From Microbacterium algeriense (GTDB lineage: Bacteria > Actinomycetota > Actinomycetes > Actinomycetales > Microbacteriaceae), in assembly GCF_008868005.1 (NCBI RefSeq), contig NZ_WAAO01000002.1, forward strand, positions 1,054,001 to 1,118,000: a stretch of DNA of 64,000 nucleotides, given 5' to 3'. The position numbers and the translations under genes are program-made. Positions within the stretch are counted from its first letter, which is position 1. Each line of letters starts with the position of its first letter. The notes beneath the pieces were generated by a model. That model searched no databases. It was not told the origin of the DNA and worked only from the letters and a program-made list of their open reading frames with translations. This document shows, one piece after another, positions 28,684-37,361 of this stretch.

Positions 28684-30303
28684 TCAGCCGACGGTCACAT
28701 CGTAGAACAGGGGTCGACCGTACAGGTCGTACTCGAGTCCTTCGACGCGCTCGCCGACCGCGGTGATAGCCGACGGCGTGTAGAGCGGCACGATCGCCGT
28801 GTAGGTCGCGTTCCACTCCTGCAGCTGCGTGTAGAGCGCGTTGCGCTCCTCCTGGTCGCTGCTCGCGACGGCCTGCTCCAGGAGCGCGTCGATGGTCGGG
28901 TCGCTCACCTGCGAGGCGTTCTGGAAGCCGTCGGTGTGCAGGTGGTTGCGCAGGAAGTCCGCGTCCACCCCGGAGAAGCCCCAGTCCGTGAGGTCGAACG
29001 TCTTCGGCTCGTACTGCTCGTTGTACGCCCCGGGTTCGAGGACCTCGCGCTTCACCTCGAAGCCGATCCCCTTGAGGTCCGACTGGATGGCGTTCGCGAG
29101 TGCCGCACGGTCGTCGGGGACGGGCGTCCAGGCGATCCAGCGCACCGAGAGGCGCTCGCCGTCCTTCATCCGGATCCCGTCGGCGTCGCGCTCGGTCCAG
29201 CCGGCCTCATCGAGGAGCGCATTGGCAGCGTCCTGATCGAACGGCCAGCTGTCCTCGAGGGAGGCGTCGTACCCGGGGGTCGTCGATCCGAGGATGCTCC
29301 ACGCGCGCGGGAACTGTCCGAAGTAGATCTCTTCCACGGCTGCGTCGATGTCGATGCCTCGCGCGAACGCCTGGCGCACCTTCTCGTCGGCGAACACCCC
29401 GTACTTCTCGTTCAGGTACAGCGAGTACGGCAGTCCGGGGTACTCGATGGAATCGACCGTGATCCCGTCGCCGAGGTCCTTGGCGAGGTTCGGCGGGATG
29501 TTGCTGGCGAGGTCGGCCTCGCCGCTCTGCACCACGCCCGTGCGCACGGACGCCTCGGGCTGGATCTCGACCCGCAGGGTCTCGATCGCCGGCGCCTTCT
29601 CATCGTGCGGCCCCCAGGCGTAGTCGTCGTTGCGCGTGTAGACGATCTCCTGGTCGGGCGTGTACTCGGTCAGCTCGAAGGGACCGGTGCCCACCGTGAT
29701 GCCGGGACCGCCCGCCTTCAGCTGGTCCGCCGACTCCTCCAGCACGGCCGGAGAGTAGAAGCCGAGCTGGGGCGTGCTCGCGGCCTGCAGGAACGGGGCG
29801 TACGGCTGGCTGAAGGTCACCTTCACCGTGTGGTCGTCGACGACCTCGGTGCCCTCGTAGAAATCGCCGCCGAGCATGCTGGCCGCCTGCTTCGAGGCGG
29901 TCGCCGGATCGACGATGCGATCGAAGTTCGCCTTGACCGCAGCGGCATCGAACTTCTCCCCGTCGGTGAAGGTCACGTCATCACGCAGCGTGAAGGTGTA
30001 CCCCGTGCTGTCCGGAGAGACGTCCCAGTCGGTCGCGAGCCAGGGCGAGAAGGTGCCGTCCGCCTCCTGGAACACGAGCGAGTCGAGCACGGCCCGCTGC
30101 ACCATGCCCGAGACGTCGAGCTGGCTGACCTGCGGGTCCATGTGCCCGGCGGCGAGGTTGGCGCCCTCGATCGACCACACGAGCTCTCCGCCTCCGTCAC
30201 CGTCGCCGTTCGAGGAGGGCGCAGCGCAGGCGCTGAGCACCAGGGCGCTGGCGGCGGCGAGCGCGGCGAAGGCCAGGAGACGACGCACGGGGGTTGCGGG
30301 CAT
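28684..30303 (-). CDS. Peptide ABC transporter substrate-binding lipoprotein
   Basis: 539 residues. A signal peptide ends in the lipobox VLSACAAP, so the protein is a membrane-anchored lipoprotein. It is a family 5 extracellular solute-binding protein (FSPWLATDWDVSPD, YTFTLRDDVTFTDGEKFDAAAVKANFDR, AFARGIDIDAAV), the dipeptide/nickel group. It delivers peptides to the two permeases that follow. Its own promoter lies at about 30338. It is the transporter component nearest the D-peptide enzyme genes and may serve them. Confidence 0.92.
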   Translation of the reverse strand: MPATPVRRLLAFAALAAASALVLSACAAPSSNGDGDGGGELVWSIEGANLAAGHMDPQVSQLDVSGMVQRAVLDSLVFQEADGTFSPWLATDWDVSPDSTGYTFTLRDDVTFTDGEKFDAAAVKANFDRIVDPATASKQAASMLGGDFYEGTEVVDDHTVKVTFSQPYAPFLQAASTPQLGFYSPAVLEESADQLKAGGPGITVGTGPFELTEYTPDQEIVYTRNDDYAWGPHDEKAPAIETLRVEIQPEASVRTGVVQSGEADLASNIPPNLAKDLGDGITVDSIEYPGLPYSLYLNEKYGVFADEKVRQAFARGIDIDAAVEEIYFGQFPRAWSILGSTTPGYDASLEDSWPFDQDAANALLDEAGWTERDADGIRMKDGERLSVRWIAWTPVPDDRAALANAIQSDLKGIGFEVKREVLEPGAYNEQYEPKTFDLTDWGFSGVDADFLRNHLHTDGFQNASQVSDPTIDALLEQAVASSDQEERNALYTQLQEWNATYTAIVPLYTPSAITAVGERVEGLEYDLYGRPLFYDVTVG

Positions 30304-30337
30304 GACGATTCCTCAGAAAAGCGGTCGGGATACCTCC

Positions 30338-30343
30338 AGTCTA
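30338..30343 (-). promoter_or_regulatory. Probable -10 box of the first peptide transporter operon
   Basis: TAGACT on the minus strand, with a weak TTCGAC about 19 bases upstream; start expected near 30331. GAGGAA lies at a good distance before the ATG at 30303. Confidence 0.5.
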
Positions 30344-30395
30344 GGGCGATTTCTTGGACGGGGTCGAAAAGCGACGACGCTCCCCGCAGGCCAGG

Positions 30396-31922
30396 TCACG
30401 GCCGCGGAAGCACCACGCGGTGGTGGTCGGCCGCGGACGGCGGCTCCTCCGCAGTGCGGCTCTCCCCGGGCGCGACGACGGCGGTGCTCACGCTCTGCAC
30501 CAGCGGCTCGGCGGTCCCCACCAGACGCACCTCGATCCGGAGATCCGCGCGCTCGCCGGCGAGCCGCCACCGCACCTCGGCTTCGGTCGCCGCCGCGACG
30601 ATGCGCTGGGCGAACGGCGGCTGCTCGTCCCGCAGTCCCCCGATCTCCTGCAGCTGTGCGGACAGACGCGCGTCGCGGACCGCCGCGGGCACATCCTCGA
30701 GCACGTGCTCGGCGAGGAACGGGTACTCGGCCGCGGAGACGCTGCGGCGGACGGCCGTGTCGATGGCCTGCGCCGCCGCCACCGTCTCCGGCCACGGGTG
30801 CACCACGGCGGACGGCGCGTCCAGACGCTCGAGCACGTCGTGGAGCGCTGCCCCGGCCACCCGGCGAGCACCGAACTCGTCGGAGTTGCCGAACGCGACG
30901 ACCCCGATGCCGGTCGCGGCGTGCCAGCGCATGTGCGCGGAGAAGCCGGGAAGGCCCCCCGAGTGCTGCACGACGCGGCCGAAGCGGCGGTCCTCCTCCA
31001 CGAAGAGGCCGTAGCCGTACCCGGCGGCCGCGACGTCGCGGCCGTCGAACATGCCGGACGGGACGGGGATGGGTGTCCGCGGCTGCTGCATCTCGATCCG
31101 CGACGCGGCGGCGAGCACGTCCGGGGCCAGCGGCTCGTCGGTGAAGGCGGACCCGAGGAACCACATCCACGTCGCGATGTCGTCGACCGTGCTGAACATG
31201 CTGCCGATGCAGCCGAGCGCCCCGGAGCCGACGAACGGCTCTGAGGCGAAGCTCGCTCCGTCGTCGAACGTGCGGAACCCGCTGGCGAGCTCGTCCGCCG
31301 CGTAGCCTCGTGCGCCGTGCGCCGTGCGCCGAAGCCCCAGCGGTTCGAGGAGCGTCTCGCGGATCACGTTCTCCACGGGGCGGCCGGTGACGGATTCCAC
31401 CGCCCGCCCGAGCAGCGACTGGCCGAGGTTCGAGTACTGATAGAGGGTGCCGGGCGCGGCGGCGAGGAGCACTCCCTCGGCGAACAGCACCGCGATCTCC
31501 TCCCGGCTCGCTCCGAGGTGACGGTCGACCCAGGCGTTGTCCTCTCCGAGCCCCGACCTGTTGGACAGCAGCAGGTCGCCGGTCAGCACGGCAGCCCGGC
31601 CCCGGTGCCGGGCGACGACCTGCGGAACGTACTCCGTGATCGGCGCGTGCAGGTCGAGCGCGCCGCGATCGCGCAGGGCCAGCACGGTCGCGGCGAGGAA
31701 GCTCTTCGACATCGAGGCGATCCGGAACACGGTGTCCCGCGTCGTGACGGCCGCGTCGCCGCGCGGATGCCCGAACGTGCGCACGCCCTGCACCTGTCCG
31801 CGTTCGCACACGGCGGCGATCGATGCCGGCGCGACCCGACGCGCACGGTCGTCCAGCGCGCGGTCGAGCACGCCGTCCGCTGCTGCGACCGCGGACGAGT
31901 TCTTCCGGTCGGTCGCGGTCAT
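30396..31922 (-). CDS. Serine hydrolase of the class C beta-lactamase/DD-peptidase family
   Basis: 508 residues from the ATG at 31922, overlapping the amidotransferase stop (ATGA). The nucleophile motif is S70-M-S-K73 and the second motif is Y163-S-N165; GYGYGLFVEEDRRFGRVVQHSGGLPGFS holds the HSGG box. A C-terminal domain of about 120 residues follows. No signal peptide is visible, so it appears cytoplasmic, unlike periplasmic beta-lactamases. Family members include D-aminopeptidases, DD-peptidases and esterases. In this operon a role on D-amino-acid-containing peptides is likely. Confidence 0.85.
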   Translation of the reverse strand: MTATDRKNSSAVAAADGVLDRALDDRARRVAPASIAAVCERGQVQGVRTFGHPRGDAAVTTRDTVFRIASMSKSFLAATVLALRDRGALDLHAPITEYVPQVVARHRGRAAVLTGDLLLSNRSGLGEDNAWVDRHLGASREEIAVLFAEGVLLAAAPGTLYQYSNLGQSLLGRAVESVTGRPVENVIRETLLEPLGLRRTAHGARGYAADELASGFRTFDDGASFASEPFVGSGALGCIGSMFSTVDDIATWMWFLGSAFTDEPLAPDVLAAASRIEMQQPRTPIPVPSGMFDGRDVAAAGYGYGLFVEEDRRFGRVVQHSGGLPGFSAHMRWHAATGIGVVAFGNSDEFGARRVAGAALHDVLERLDAPSAVVHPWPETVAAAQAIDTAVRRSVSAAEYPFLAEHVLEDVPAAVRDARLSAQLQEIGGLRDEQPPFAQRIVAAATEAEVRWRLAGERADLRIEVRLVGTAEPLVQSVSTAVVAPGESRTAEEPPSAADHHRVVLPRP

Positions 31923-32632
31923 GAGGTCACTCCGGCGAGCACCTCGTCGGCGTAGGCGTCGACGAGGCGGCGGCTCGCGGCCGTGTTGTGCGCGTCGACG
32001 TGCTCGGCGGCGGCGATCAGGTCCGGCAGCGAGCGCCCCTCTCCGCGCAGGGCGGCGTCGTCCCAGCGGGCGAGGTCCCCGGCGGATGCCTCGGGGTGGA
32101 ACTGCACGCCCCGCACGTGCGCTCCCAGTCGGAACGCCTGATGGGCGACGGCGTCGCTGGAGGCGAGGAGCACGGCCTCCGCGGGCAGGCGCGTGATCAT
32201 GTCCTGATGGTTCTCGATCATCGGCGCACCGTCGCCGATCGTCGCGATGACCGGGTCGTCCCGTCCCGCCGCCGTCGGGTGGATGGGTGTCGCACCCCGC
32301 TCGACGGGTCCGGTGTTCGCTGCGACCTCTCCGCCTGCCACGTGCGCCAGCAGCTGCCCGCCCAGGCAGATGCCGAGGGTGGGGAGGTCGCGACGGACCG
32401 CCTCGGCCGCCAGCGCCCGCTCGGACGCGAGCCACGGCGCGCGGTGATCGTCGTCCGGCATGAGACCGCCGCCGAGGAGCACCAGCCCCGCATACCCGTC
32501 GAGGGTCGACGGAAGCTCCTGGTCCGCGGCGACGATCGCCTCGACCTCGACTCCTCTGTCGGCGAGCCAGACTCCCAGCCGGCGCGGACCGGAGGCCGCG
32601 GAGTTGATGACGACCAGCACCCGCGCGCTCAC
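31919..32632 (-). CDS. Class I glutamine amidotransferase-like protein
   Basis: 237 residues. Nucleophile C89 in LGICLGGQLLAH, and H179 with E181 in QFHPE, complete the triad of class I amidotransferases. No synthase partner is fused or adjacent, so it may act as an amidase or gamma-glutamyl hydrolase. In a peptidoglycan-peptide salvage cluster a role in removing the amide of D-isoglutamine or hydrolysing a gamma-glutamyl bond is conceivable, but this is inference. It overlaps both neighbours by ATGA. Confidence 0.85.
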   Translation of the reverse strand: MSARVLVVINSAASGPRRLGVWLADRGVEVEAIVAADQELPSTLDGYAGLVLLGGGLMPDDDHRAPWLASERALAAEAVRRDLPTLGICLGGQLLAHVAGGEVAANTGPVERGATPIHPTAAGRDDPVIATIGDGAPMIENHQDMITRLPAEAVLLASSDAVAHQAFRLGAHVRGVQFHPEASAGDLARWDDAALRGEGRSLPDLIAAAEHVDAHNTAASRRLVDAYADEVLAGVTS

Positions 32633-33723
32633 AGCGCTCCCTCCCGTGCTGACGTGTCCACCGCGGGGGCGAGCGCTGCGGCCGAGGGCTCCCCCGCCCG
32701 TCCGGCGAGGAAGGCGGCGTGGTCCTTGTCGGACGCCTCCAGCACGCGCAGCACGTTCTCGTGCGCGAGCGCGGCGAGGTCGTCGTCCGTCCAGCCGCGC
32801 CCGCGCAGCTCCGCGAACAGCGCCGGGTAGCCGGAGACGTCCTCGAGGCCCTCCGGCATCGCGTCGGAGCCGTCGTAGTCGGCGCCGATGCCCACGGCAC
32901 GGACCCCGGCGACCCGGCGGATGTGATCGACGTGATCGGCGACATCGCGCACCCCCACGCGCGGAGCGTCGCCCTCACCTCCGGCCTCCCACCAGTCCCG
33001 GCGCGCCTGGGAGAGGAACGTCGGGACGAACGGGACCATGACGACCCCGCCCTGCGCGCCGATCGCGGTCAGCACGTCATCGGGGACGTTCCGGGGGTGG
33101 TCGCACAGGGCCAGCGCCCCGGAGTGGCTGACGATCACGGGGCGACGCGTCTCCTCGAGCGCATGCCGCATGGTGCTCGGGGCGACGTGGGAGAGGTCGA
33201 CCAGCATCCCGATGCGGTTCATCTCCCGCACCACTTCGCGCCCGAAGTCGGTGAGCCCGCCGTGACGCGCCTCGTCCGTGGCGGAGTCCGCCCACGCGAT
33301 GGTCCTCGACCATGTGAGCGTCATGTAGCGGGCACCGAGCCGGGCGAACTGCCGCAGCACCGCGAGCGAGCCGCCGAGCTGATCCCCGCCCTCGATGCCG
33401 ATGAGCGAGGCGATCCGGCCCTGTGCCATCGCCGCACGCACCTCCGCCGCGGTCCGGGTGAACGCGAGGCGCTCGGGATGCGCGTCGACCAGACGGTGCA
33501 CGAAATCGATCTGCTCGAGCGTCGCCACCACCTGCTCCGCCCCTTCCAGCACCGGGTCGACCCACACCGACCAGAACTGGCCGGCCACGCCGCCACGGGT
33601 GAGCCGTGGCAGATCGGTCTGCGTCCGGCTCACGTCTCCCCCCAGTTCGGCCACGCGGTAGCCGAGGAGCGTCCTGCTCGCCCACGCCAGGTCGTTGTGT
33701 CCGTCGATCACACCGTCGATCAT
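32629..33723 (-). CDS. Membrane dipeptidase family (peptidase M19)
   Basis: 364 residues from the ATG at 33723 (GAAGGG upstream); the frame is open further but without family similarity. IDGHNDLAW supplies the first zinc ligands (HxD), IGIEGGDQLGG the bridging Glu, MLVDLSHVAPSTM and VIVSHSGAL the histidines, and GIGADYDGSD completes the site. M19 enzymes cleave dipeptides and accept a D-residue at the C-terminal side. No signal peptide, so cytoplasmic. It fits a step that splits imported L-D or D-D dipeptides. Confidence 0.92.
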   Translation of the reverse strand: MIDGVIDGHNDLAWASRTLLGYRVAELGGDVSRTQTDLPRLTRGGVAGQFWSVWVDPVLEGAEQVVATLEQIDFVHRLVDAHPERLAFTRTAAEVRAAMAQGRIASLIGIEGGDQLGGSLAVLRQFARLGARYMTLTWSRTIAWADSATDEARHGGLTDFGREVVREMNRIGMLVDLSHVAPSTMRHALEETRRPVIVSHSGALALCDHPRNVPDDVLTAIGAQGGVVMVPFVPTFLSQARRDWWEAGGEGDAPRVGVRDVADHVDHIRRVAGVRAVGIGADYDGSDAMPEGLEDVSGYPALFAELRGRGWTDDDLAALAHENVLRVLEASDKDHAAFLAGRAGEPSAAALAPAVDTSAREGAL

Positions 33724-33742
33724 CTGCTGCGCACCCTTCCGG

Positions 33743-34633
33743 TCAGTCCTCGCGCGCATCGAGCAGCGCATTCATCCGCGTCGTCAGCGCGTGGTCCATC
33801 GTCCGCTCCCCGCCGTCGAGCTCCCGCACGGGCACCGCCCCGCGCGTGCTGGAGCACAGCCACAGCGCATCCGCCCGGTCCAGGTCCTCGCGCGCGAGCG
33901 CCGCTGTCCGCACGGAGAGGTCGGCGAGGCCGTCGAAGACGTCCGCCTGCGTGGTGCCGGGGAGCACCCCGAACTCGGATGGCGGCGTCACGAGCTCTCC
34001 GTCGAGACGTGCGATCAGCGTCGACCGCGGCCCTTCCAGGACGAAGCCGTCGCCGCTCACGAAGATCACATCGTCGGCCCCGCGACGGGTGGCCTCGCGC
34101 AGCGCGGCCTCGTTCACCGCGTAGGCGAGGGTCTTCGCGCCCTGCAGCAGCCACGGCGATGTCTGCATCACATCGTGCCGGTATCCACGGTCGAGGACCA
34201 CGACGCGGGTCCCGGCCGCACGGACCGCCGTCGGGTCCGTCCCGGCGAAGCCGAGCACCCACCCGGTCGGCGCCCCGCGATCGATCTCGTCGCCCCGCGT
34301 CATCACGAACTTGATCGAGGCCAGCTCGCCCGCGTGCAGCACGCCAGGGACCGATACCGCCGACGCCGCCCGACGCACGGCGGTGCGCCACAGTTCCCGC
34401 CGCGGTGCCGGCAGCTCCAGCAGACCGGCGGAGCGCGCGAGCCTGGTCAGGTGGGAATCCAGCGCCTGGGGCCTGCCGTGTCGGACGACCGCCGTCTCGA
34501 AGACGCCGTCGCCGCGGTTCACCCCCAGGTCGGTCGCACGCACGATCGGCGTGCGCGGGTCGACCGGGTGGATGCTCTCGTCGACGGAGGCCGAGCCCGA
34601 GAGGTCGAGCCGGTACAGCAGCAGTGCACGCAT
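33743..34633 (-). CDS. Class IV aminotransferase (D-amino acid aminotransferase / ADC lyase type)
   Basis: 296 residues from the ATG at 34633; an in-frame upstream start would overlap the preceding gene by 32 bases. Fold type IV PLP enzyme: RGDGVFETAVV, the lysine in LLQGAKTLAYAVNEAALREA that binds the cofactor, then VSGDGFVLEGPRSTLIA and VLPGTTQADVF. The family contains D-amino acid aminotransferase, branched-chain aminotransferase and aminodeoxychorismate lyase; sequence alone does not separate them here. The surrounding genes favour a D-amino acid substrate. Confidence 0.85.
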   Translation of the reverse strand: MRALLLYRLDLSGSASVDESIHPVDPRTPIVRATDLGVNRGDGVFETAVVRHGRPQALDSHLTRLARSAGLLELPAPRRELWRTAVRRAASAVSVPGVLHAGELASIKFVMTRGDEIDRGAPTGWVLGFAGTDPTAVRAAGTRVVVLDRGYRHDVMQTSPWLLQGAKTLAYAVNEAALREATRRGADDVIFVSGDGFVLEGPRSTLIARLDGELVTPPSEFGVLPGTTQADVFDGLADLSVRTAALAREDLDRADALWLCSSTRGAVPVRELDGGERTMDHALTTRMNALLDARED

Positions 34634-34658
34634 GGGAGTCCGATCCGGAGGCGACGGG

Positions 34659-35807
34659 TCAGCCGCGGGCGAGCGCGGCGTCGCGGACATCCGCCGCCGC
34701 GGTGTCGAAGGAGCGGGAGGCCTCGCGCTCGATGCGCTCGACGAGCACCTCGTGGCCGATGCCGGGACCGCTCGGCACCGCGACGCGGCCCGCCTCCGCG
34801 CGCACCTGCGGGTCCACGATGTCGGCGGTGTAGTACTTGTCCGACCCGGAGACGTCGGAAGGCAGCAGGAAGCCGGGCAGCGAGGAGATCGCGACGTTCG
34901 CGGCCCTGCCCACCCCGAACTCGTGCATTCCCCCGCACCAGACGGGGATGCCCGCGTCGACGGCGATGTCGTGCGCCGCGCGCGCCACGCTCAGCCCGCC
35001 CATCCGCGAGACCTTGATGTTGAGCACGCGCGCCGCTCCGAGGCGGATCATGGTGCGCAGATCGCCGAGGGCGACGACGGACTCGTCGAGGCAGACATCG
35101 GTGCCGATGCGCGCCTGCAGCGCAGCGTGGGCCACGAGCTCTCGCGGTGCGAAGGGCTGCTCGATCATCGTGAGGCCTTCGTCGTCCAGCCGGGCGAACA
35201 CCGCCGCGGAATCCGCGTCGTCGGGATACGCGCCGTTGGCATCCACGTGCAGATCGAGGTCGGGATGGGCGGCCCGGACGGCGCGCACCGGCTCGACGTC
35301 CCACCCGGGAGCGATCTTGAGCTTCACCCGCGGATAGCCGGCGGTGCGCTGCAGCTCGACCTGCGTCAGCAGCTCGTCGATCGAGGGCTCGATCCCCAGC
35401 GACACCCCCGCCACGACCTCGCTGCGGGTGCCACCCAGCGCCGCGGCGAGCGCGATGCCCTCGGTGCGGGAGAACAGGTCCCACACGGCGCCCGAGAATC
35501 CGGCTTTCGCGAACTCGTGGCCGCGGATCCTGCCCCACACGGTCTCCAGGTCGCCGGGGTCGTCCCCCTCGGCGCCCAGCAGCGCCGGCACGAGGTACCG
35601 CGTGGCGATCTCCCAGGCCGTGATCGTGGTCTCGGCCCCGAAGTAGGGATCGCTCGGTGCGGCGATCTCCCCCCAGCCGGTGCGCCCGTCCGCGTCGGTG
35701 AGCTCGACGAGGATGTGCTCGATGCCCGACTTGCGGTGCGAACTGGTCTCGAAGCTGTGCCGCAGCGGCTGCCGCAGCAGGAACAGCCGGATCCGTGCGA
35801 TCTTCAT
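34659..35807 (-). CDS. Enolase-superfamily racemase of the OSBS / N-succinylamino acid racemase family
   Basis: 382 residues. The second catalytic strand gives K162-L-K164 (VKLKIAPGWD), the metal ligands are D189 (DAN), E216 (EQPFA) and D241 (DES), and K265 (NIKVSRMGG) is the opposite acid/base. The C-terminal GGMHEFGVGRAANVAISSLP is typical of the OSBS/NSAR/NAAAR group rather than of L-Ala-D/L-Glu epimerases. No other menaquinone gene is near, so it is unlikely to be MenC; with a GNAT gene two genes upstream and a divergent M20 gene it matches the known D-to-L amino acid conversion module. Overlaps the SIS gene by ATGA. Confidence 0.88.
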   Translation of the reverse strand: MKIARIRLFLLRQPLRHSFETSSHRKSGIEHILVELTDADGRTGWGEIAAPSDPYFGAETTITAWEIATRYLVPALLGAEGDDPGDLETVWGRIRGHEFAKAGFSGAVWDLFSRTEGIALAAALGGTRSEVVAGVSLGIEPSIDELLTQVELQRTAGYPRVKLKIAPGWDVEPVRAVRAAHPDLDLHVDANGAYPDDADSAAVFARLDDEGLTMIEQPFAPRELVAHAALQARIGTDVCLDESVVALGDLRTMIRLGAARVLNIKVSRMGGLSVARAAHDIAVDAGIPVWCGGMHEFGVGRAANVAISSLPGFLLPSDVSGSDKYYTADIVDPQVRAEAGRVAVPSGPGIGHEVLVERIEREASRSFDTAAADVRDAALARG

Positions 35808-36493
35808 TCCTCGGTCTCCGCTTCCGCTCGCGCACGCGGCTGCTCCGGTCCGTACAGCCCGAGCCGGGCGACCAGGCGGTCCCGCTCGGCCAGCCGTCGC
35901 CGGGCACCCTTGGCGCTCGCCGTGGTCAGCGCGCTCAGGAGGTGGCACACGGCGGCGACCGGGGTCGGCGAGTCCGCGTAGGACGCCGATCCGGTGCGCA
36001 CCCGGATCAGGGAGGTCGCGATCGCCGCGAGCGGCGCGTCCTCACTGTCGGTGATGACGACGAGCTGACCACCGGCCTCGTGGAACAGCCGGCCGAGGCG
36101 CACCGTCTCTTCCCGGTAGCGGCGCAGCGAGAACACGATGAGCACGTCGGAGGCGCGCACGTCGGTGAGGACGGTCAGGGGCTGCAGGGCGTGGCCGTCC
36201 ACCAGGAAGACGTTGGAGAGCGTCGCCGAGAGATCCGCGTTCAGCAGCTGGGCGTAGGCGGCGGCCTTTCCCTCGCCGGCGATGTACCGACGTCGGGCAC
36301 CGAGCAGCAGCGCGGCCGCCTGGGGCACCTGGGCGGACCGGCTCAGCTCCTCGAAGGTCTGGGCGAGCGTGCGCTGCTCCGTCTCGATGATGCGCGCCTG
36401 GATGCTCTCGGCGGAGAGGTTGGTGCGGATGCGCTCGCCGAAGCGATCCCGTGGCGAGACGAGGTCACGGTCCTCGTGGTCCTGGTCGGTCAT
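35804..36493 (-). CDS. SIS-domain protein related to MurR/RpiR regulators but without the helix-turn-helix
   Basis: 229 residues from the ATG at 36493, overlapping the GNAT stop. From about residue 40 it resembles the C-terminal part of RpiR-type regulators: a helical linker, then LLLGARRRYIAGEGKAAAYAQLL and VLIVFSLRRYREETVRLGRLFHEAGGQLVVITD, the sugar-isomerase phosphosugar-binding fold. The N-terminal DNA-binding domain of about 75 residues found in RpiR proteins is absent, and no frame upstream supplies it. It may sense a sugar phosphate such as MurNAc-6-phosphate and act on a partner, or have become an enzyme. Confidence 0.75.
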   Translation of the reverse strand: MTDQDHEDRDLVSPRDRFGERIRTNLSAESIQARIIETEQRTLAQTFEELSRSAQVPQAAALLLGARRRYIAGEGKAAAYAQLLNADLSATLSNVFLVDGHALQPLTVLTDVRASDVLIVFSLRRYREETVRLGRLFHEAGGQLVVITDSEDAPLAAIATSLIRVRTGSASYADSPTPVAAVCHLLSALTTASAKGARRRLAERDRLVARLGLYGPEQPRARAEAETEE

Positions 36494-37269
36494 CTCGTGC
36501 TCTCCCCTGGTGTGGCTCGGTAGGCCGCCGTCTGGTCGTCGATGCGCGCCGCGCCGGTCAGAACGCCGCCGCGACGGAACACATCCGTCAGAGTCCCGTC
36601 CAGCCGCTGTCGCAGCACGGCGCGTTCTCCGGAGCCGAGTCTGTCCGGCCGCGTCGGGACGGCGATCCACGCCTCCCCCTCGACATCGACGGCGCGTCCC
36701 CAGTCCTCGCGTCCGAGTGCCGGCGCGGTGGGTCCGGGGCGGTGCACCGGTCGGTCGTCGATGAGATCCCAGGCGACCACGAGACGGTCGGTGTCCGGGC
36801 GGGCGTAGTAGTCGCGCTCGAACGCGATCCCGACGGCCCCGAGGGCGTTCAGGTTGAAGTGCGCGTTGCGGACGAGGAGCGGGTCGAAGGTCCAGCGCAT
36901 GCTCCGCTGCCCCCAGCGCAACGCCACGCTGCGCTGCGCCTGCTTGAGGGCCCGCCCGACCCCGCGTCCCTGATACGCCGCATCGACCGCGGCGGCCTGC
37001 GAGTAGTGGAACACCTCCCCGCGCCCCTCCCATCCGGCGAAACCGTATGCGAACCCGATGAGGGTCCCGTCCTCCGCGAAGGCGCCGACGGCGGAGCCTC
37101 CGTTGCGGGCCAGCGCGGTGAGCAGATTGGCGTTGAGGGCGTATTCGCTCTCGGTGTAGGCGAAGACCCGCGCATACAGCGCCGACGCCTCGCGGAACTC
37201 GGTGTACTGGGTGAGCTCGCGGCAGCCGAAGCCGACGCCCGCGTCTGCGGCCACCGAGGGATGAGGCAC
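36490..37269 (-). CDS. GNAT acyltransferase (COG3375-like), possible D-amino acid N-succinyltransferase
   Basis: 259 residues, GTG start at 37269. The GNAT acyl-CoA loop is seen in YQGRGVGRALKQAQRSVALR. RWTFDPLLVRNAHFNLNALG with FERDYYARPDTDRLVVAWDL is typical of a subgroup repeatedly found next to NSAR/NAAAR genes. In Geobacillus kaustophilus a GNAT enzyme in such an operon succinylates D-amino acids. Here it is the first gene of the minus-strand operon, 35 bases after a good promoter. The substrate is inferred from context. Confidence 0.78.
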   Translation of the reverse strand: MPHPSVAADAGVGFGCRELTQYTEFREASALYARVFAYTESEYALNANLLTALARNGGSAVGAFAEDGTLIGFAYGFAGWEGRGEVFHYSQAAAVDAAYQGRGVGRALKQAQRSVALRWGQRSMRWTFDPLLVRNAHFNLNALGAVGIAFERDYYARPDTDRLVVAWDLIDDRPVHRPGPTAPALGREDWGRAVDVEGEAWIAVPTRPDRLGSGERAVLRQRLDGTLTDVFRRGGVLTGAARIDDQTAAYRATPGESTR

Positions 37270-37276
37270 GATACGT

Positions 37277-37339
37277 TTCCTAAGATCGAAGGAATCTGTT
37301 GCTGTGAGCGATGTTATCGGCGGGTTGCGGCGGGATCAA
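37277..37339 (-). promoter_or_regulatory. Promoter and candidate operator of the D-peptide operon
   Basis: On the minus strand TTGATC (37339-37334), a 17-base spacer and TAACAT (37316-37311) form a promoter starting near 37304. In its short leader lies the imperfect palindrome TTCCTAAGATCGAAGGAA (37277-37294), symmetric about GATC, a good operator candidate. The plus-strand M20 gene is transcribed away from the same 92-bp gap. Confidence 0.6.
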
Positions 37340-37361
37340 GAGGCAGATACGGTTCGTAACC

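Noticed and set aside
34659..35807. menC (o-succinylbenzoate synthase of menaquinone synthesis)
   Set aside because: No other men gene is nearby and the GNAT/M20 context fits N-acylamino acid racemase; sequence alone cannot fully exclude it.
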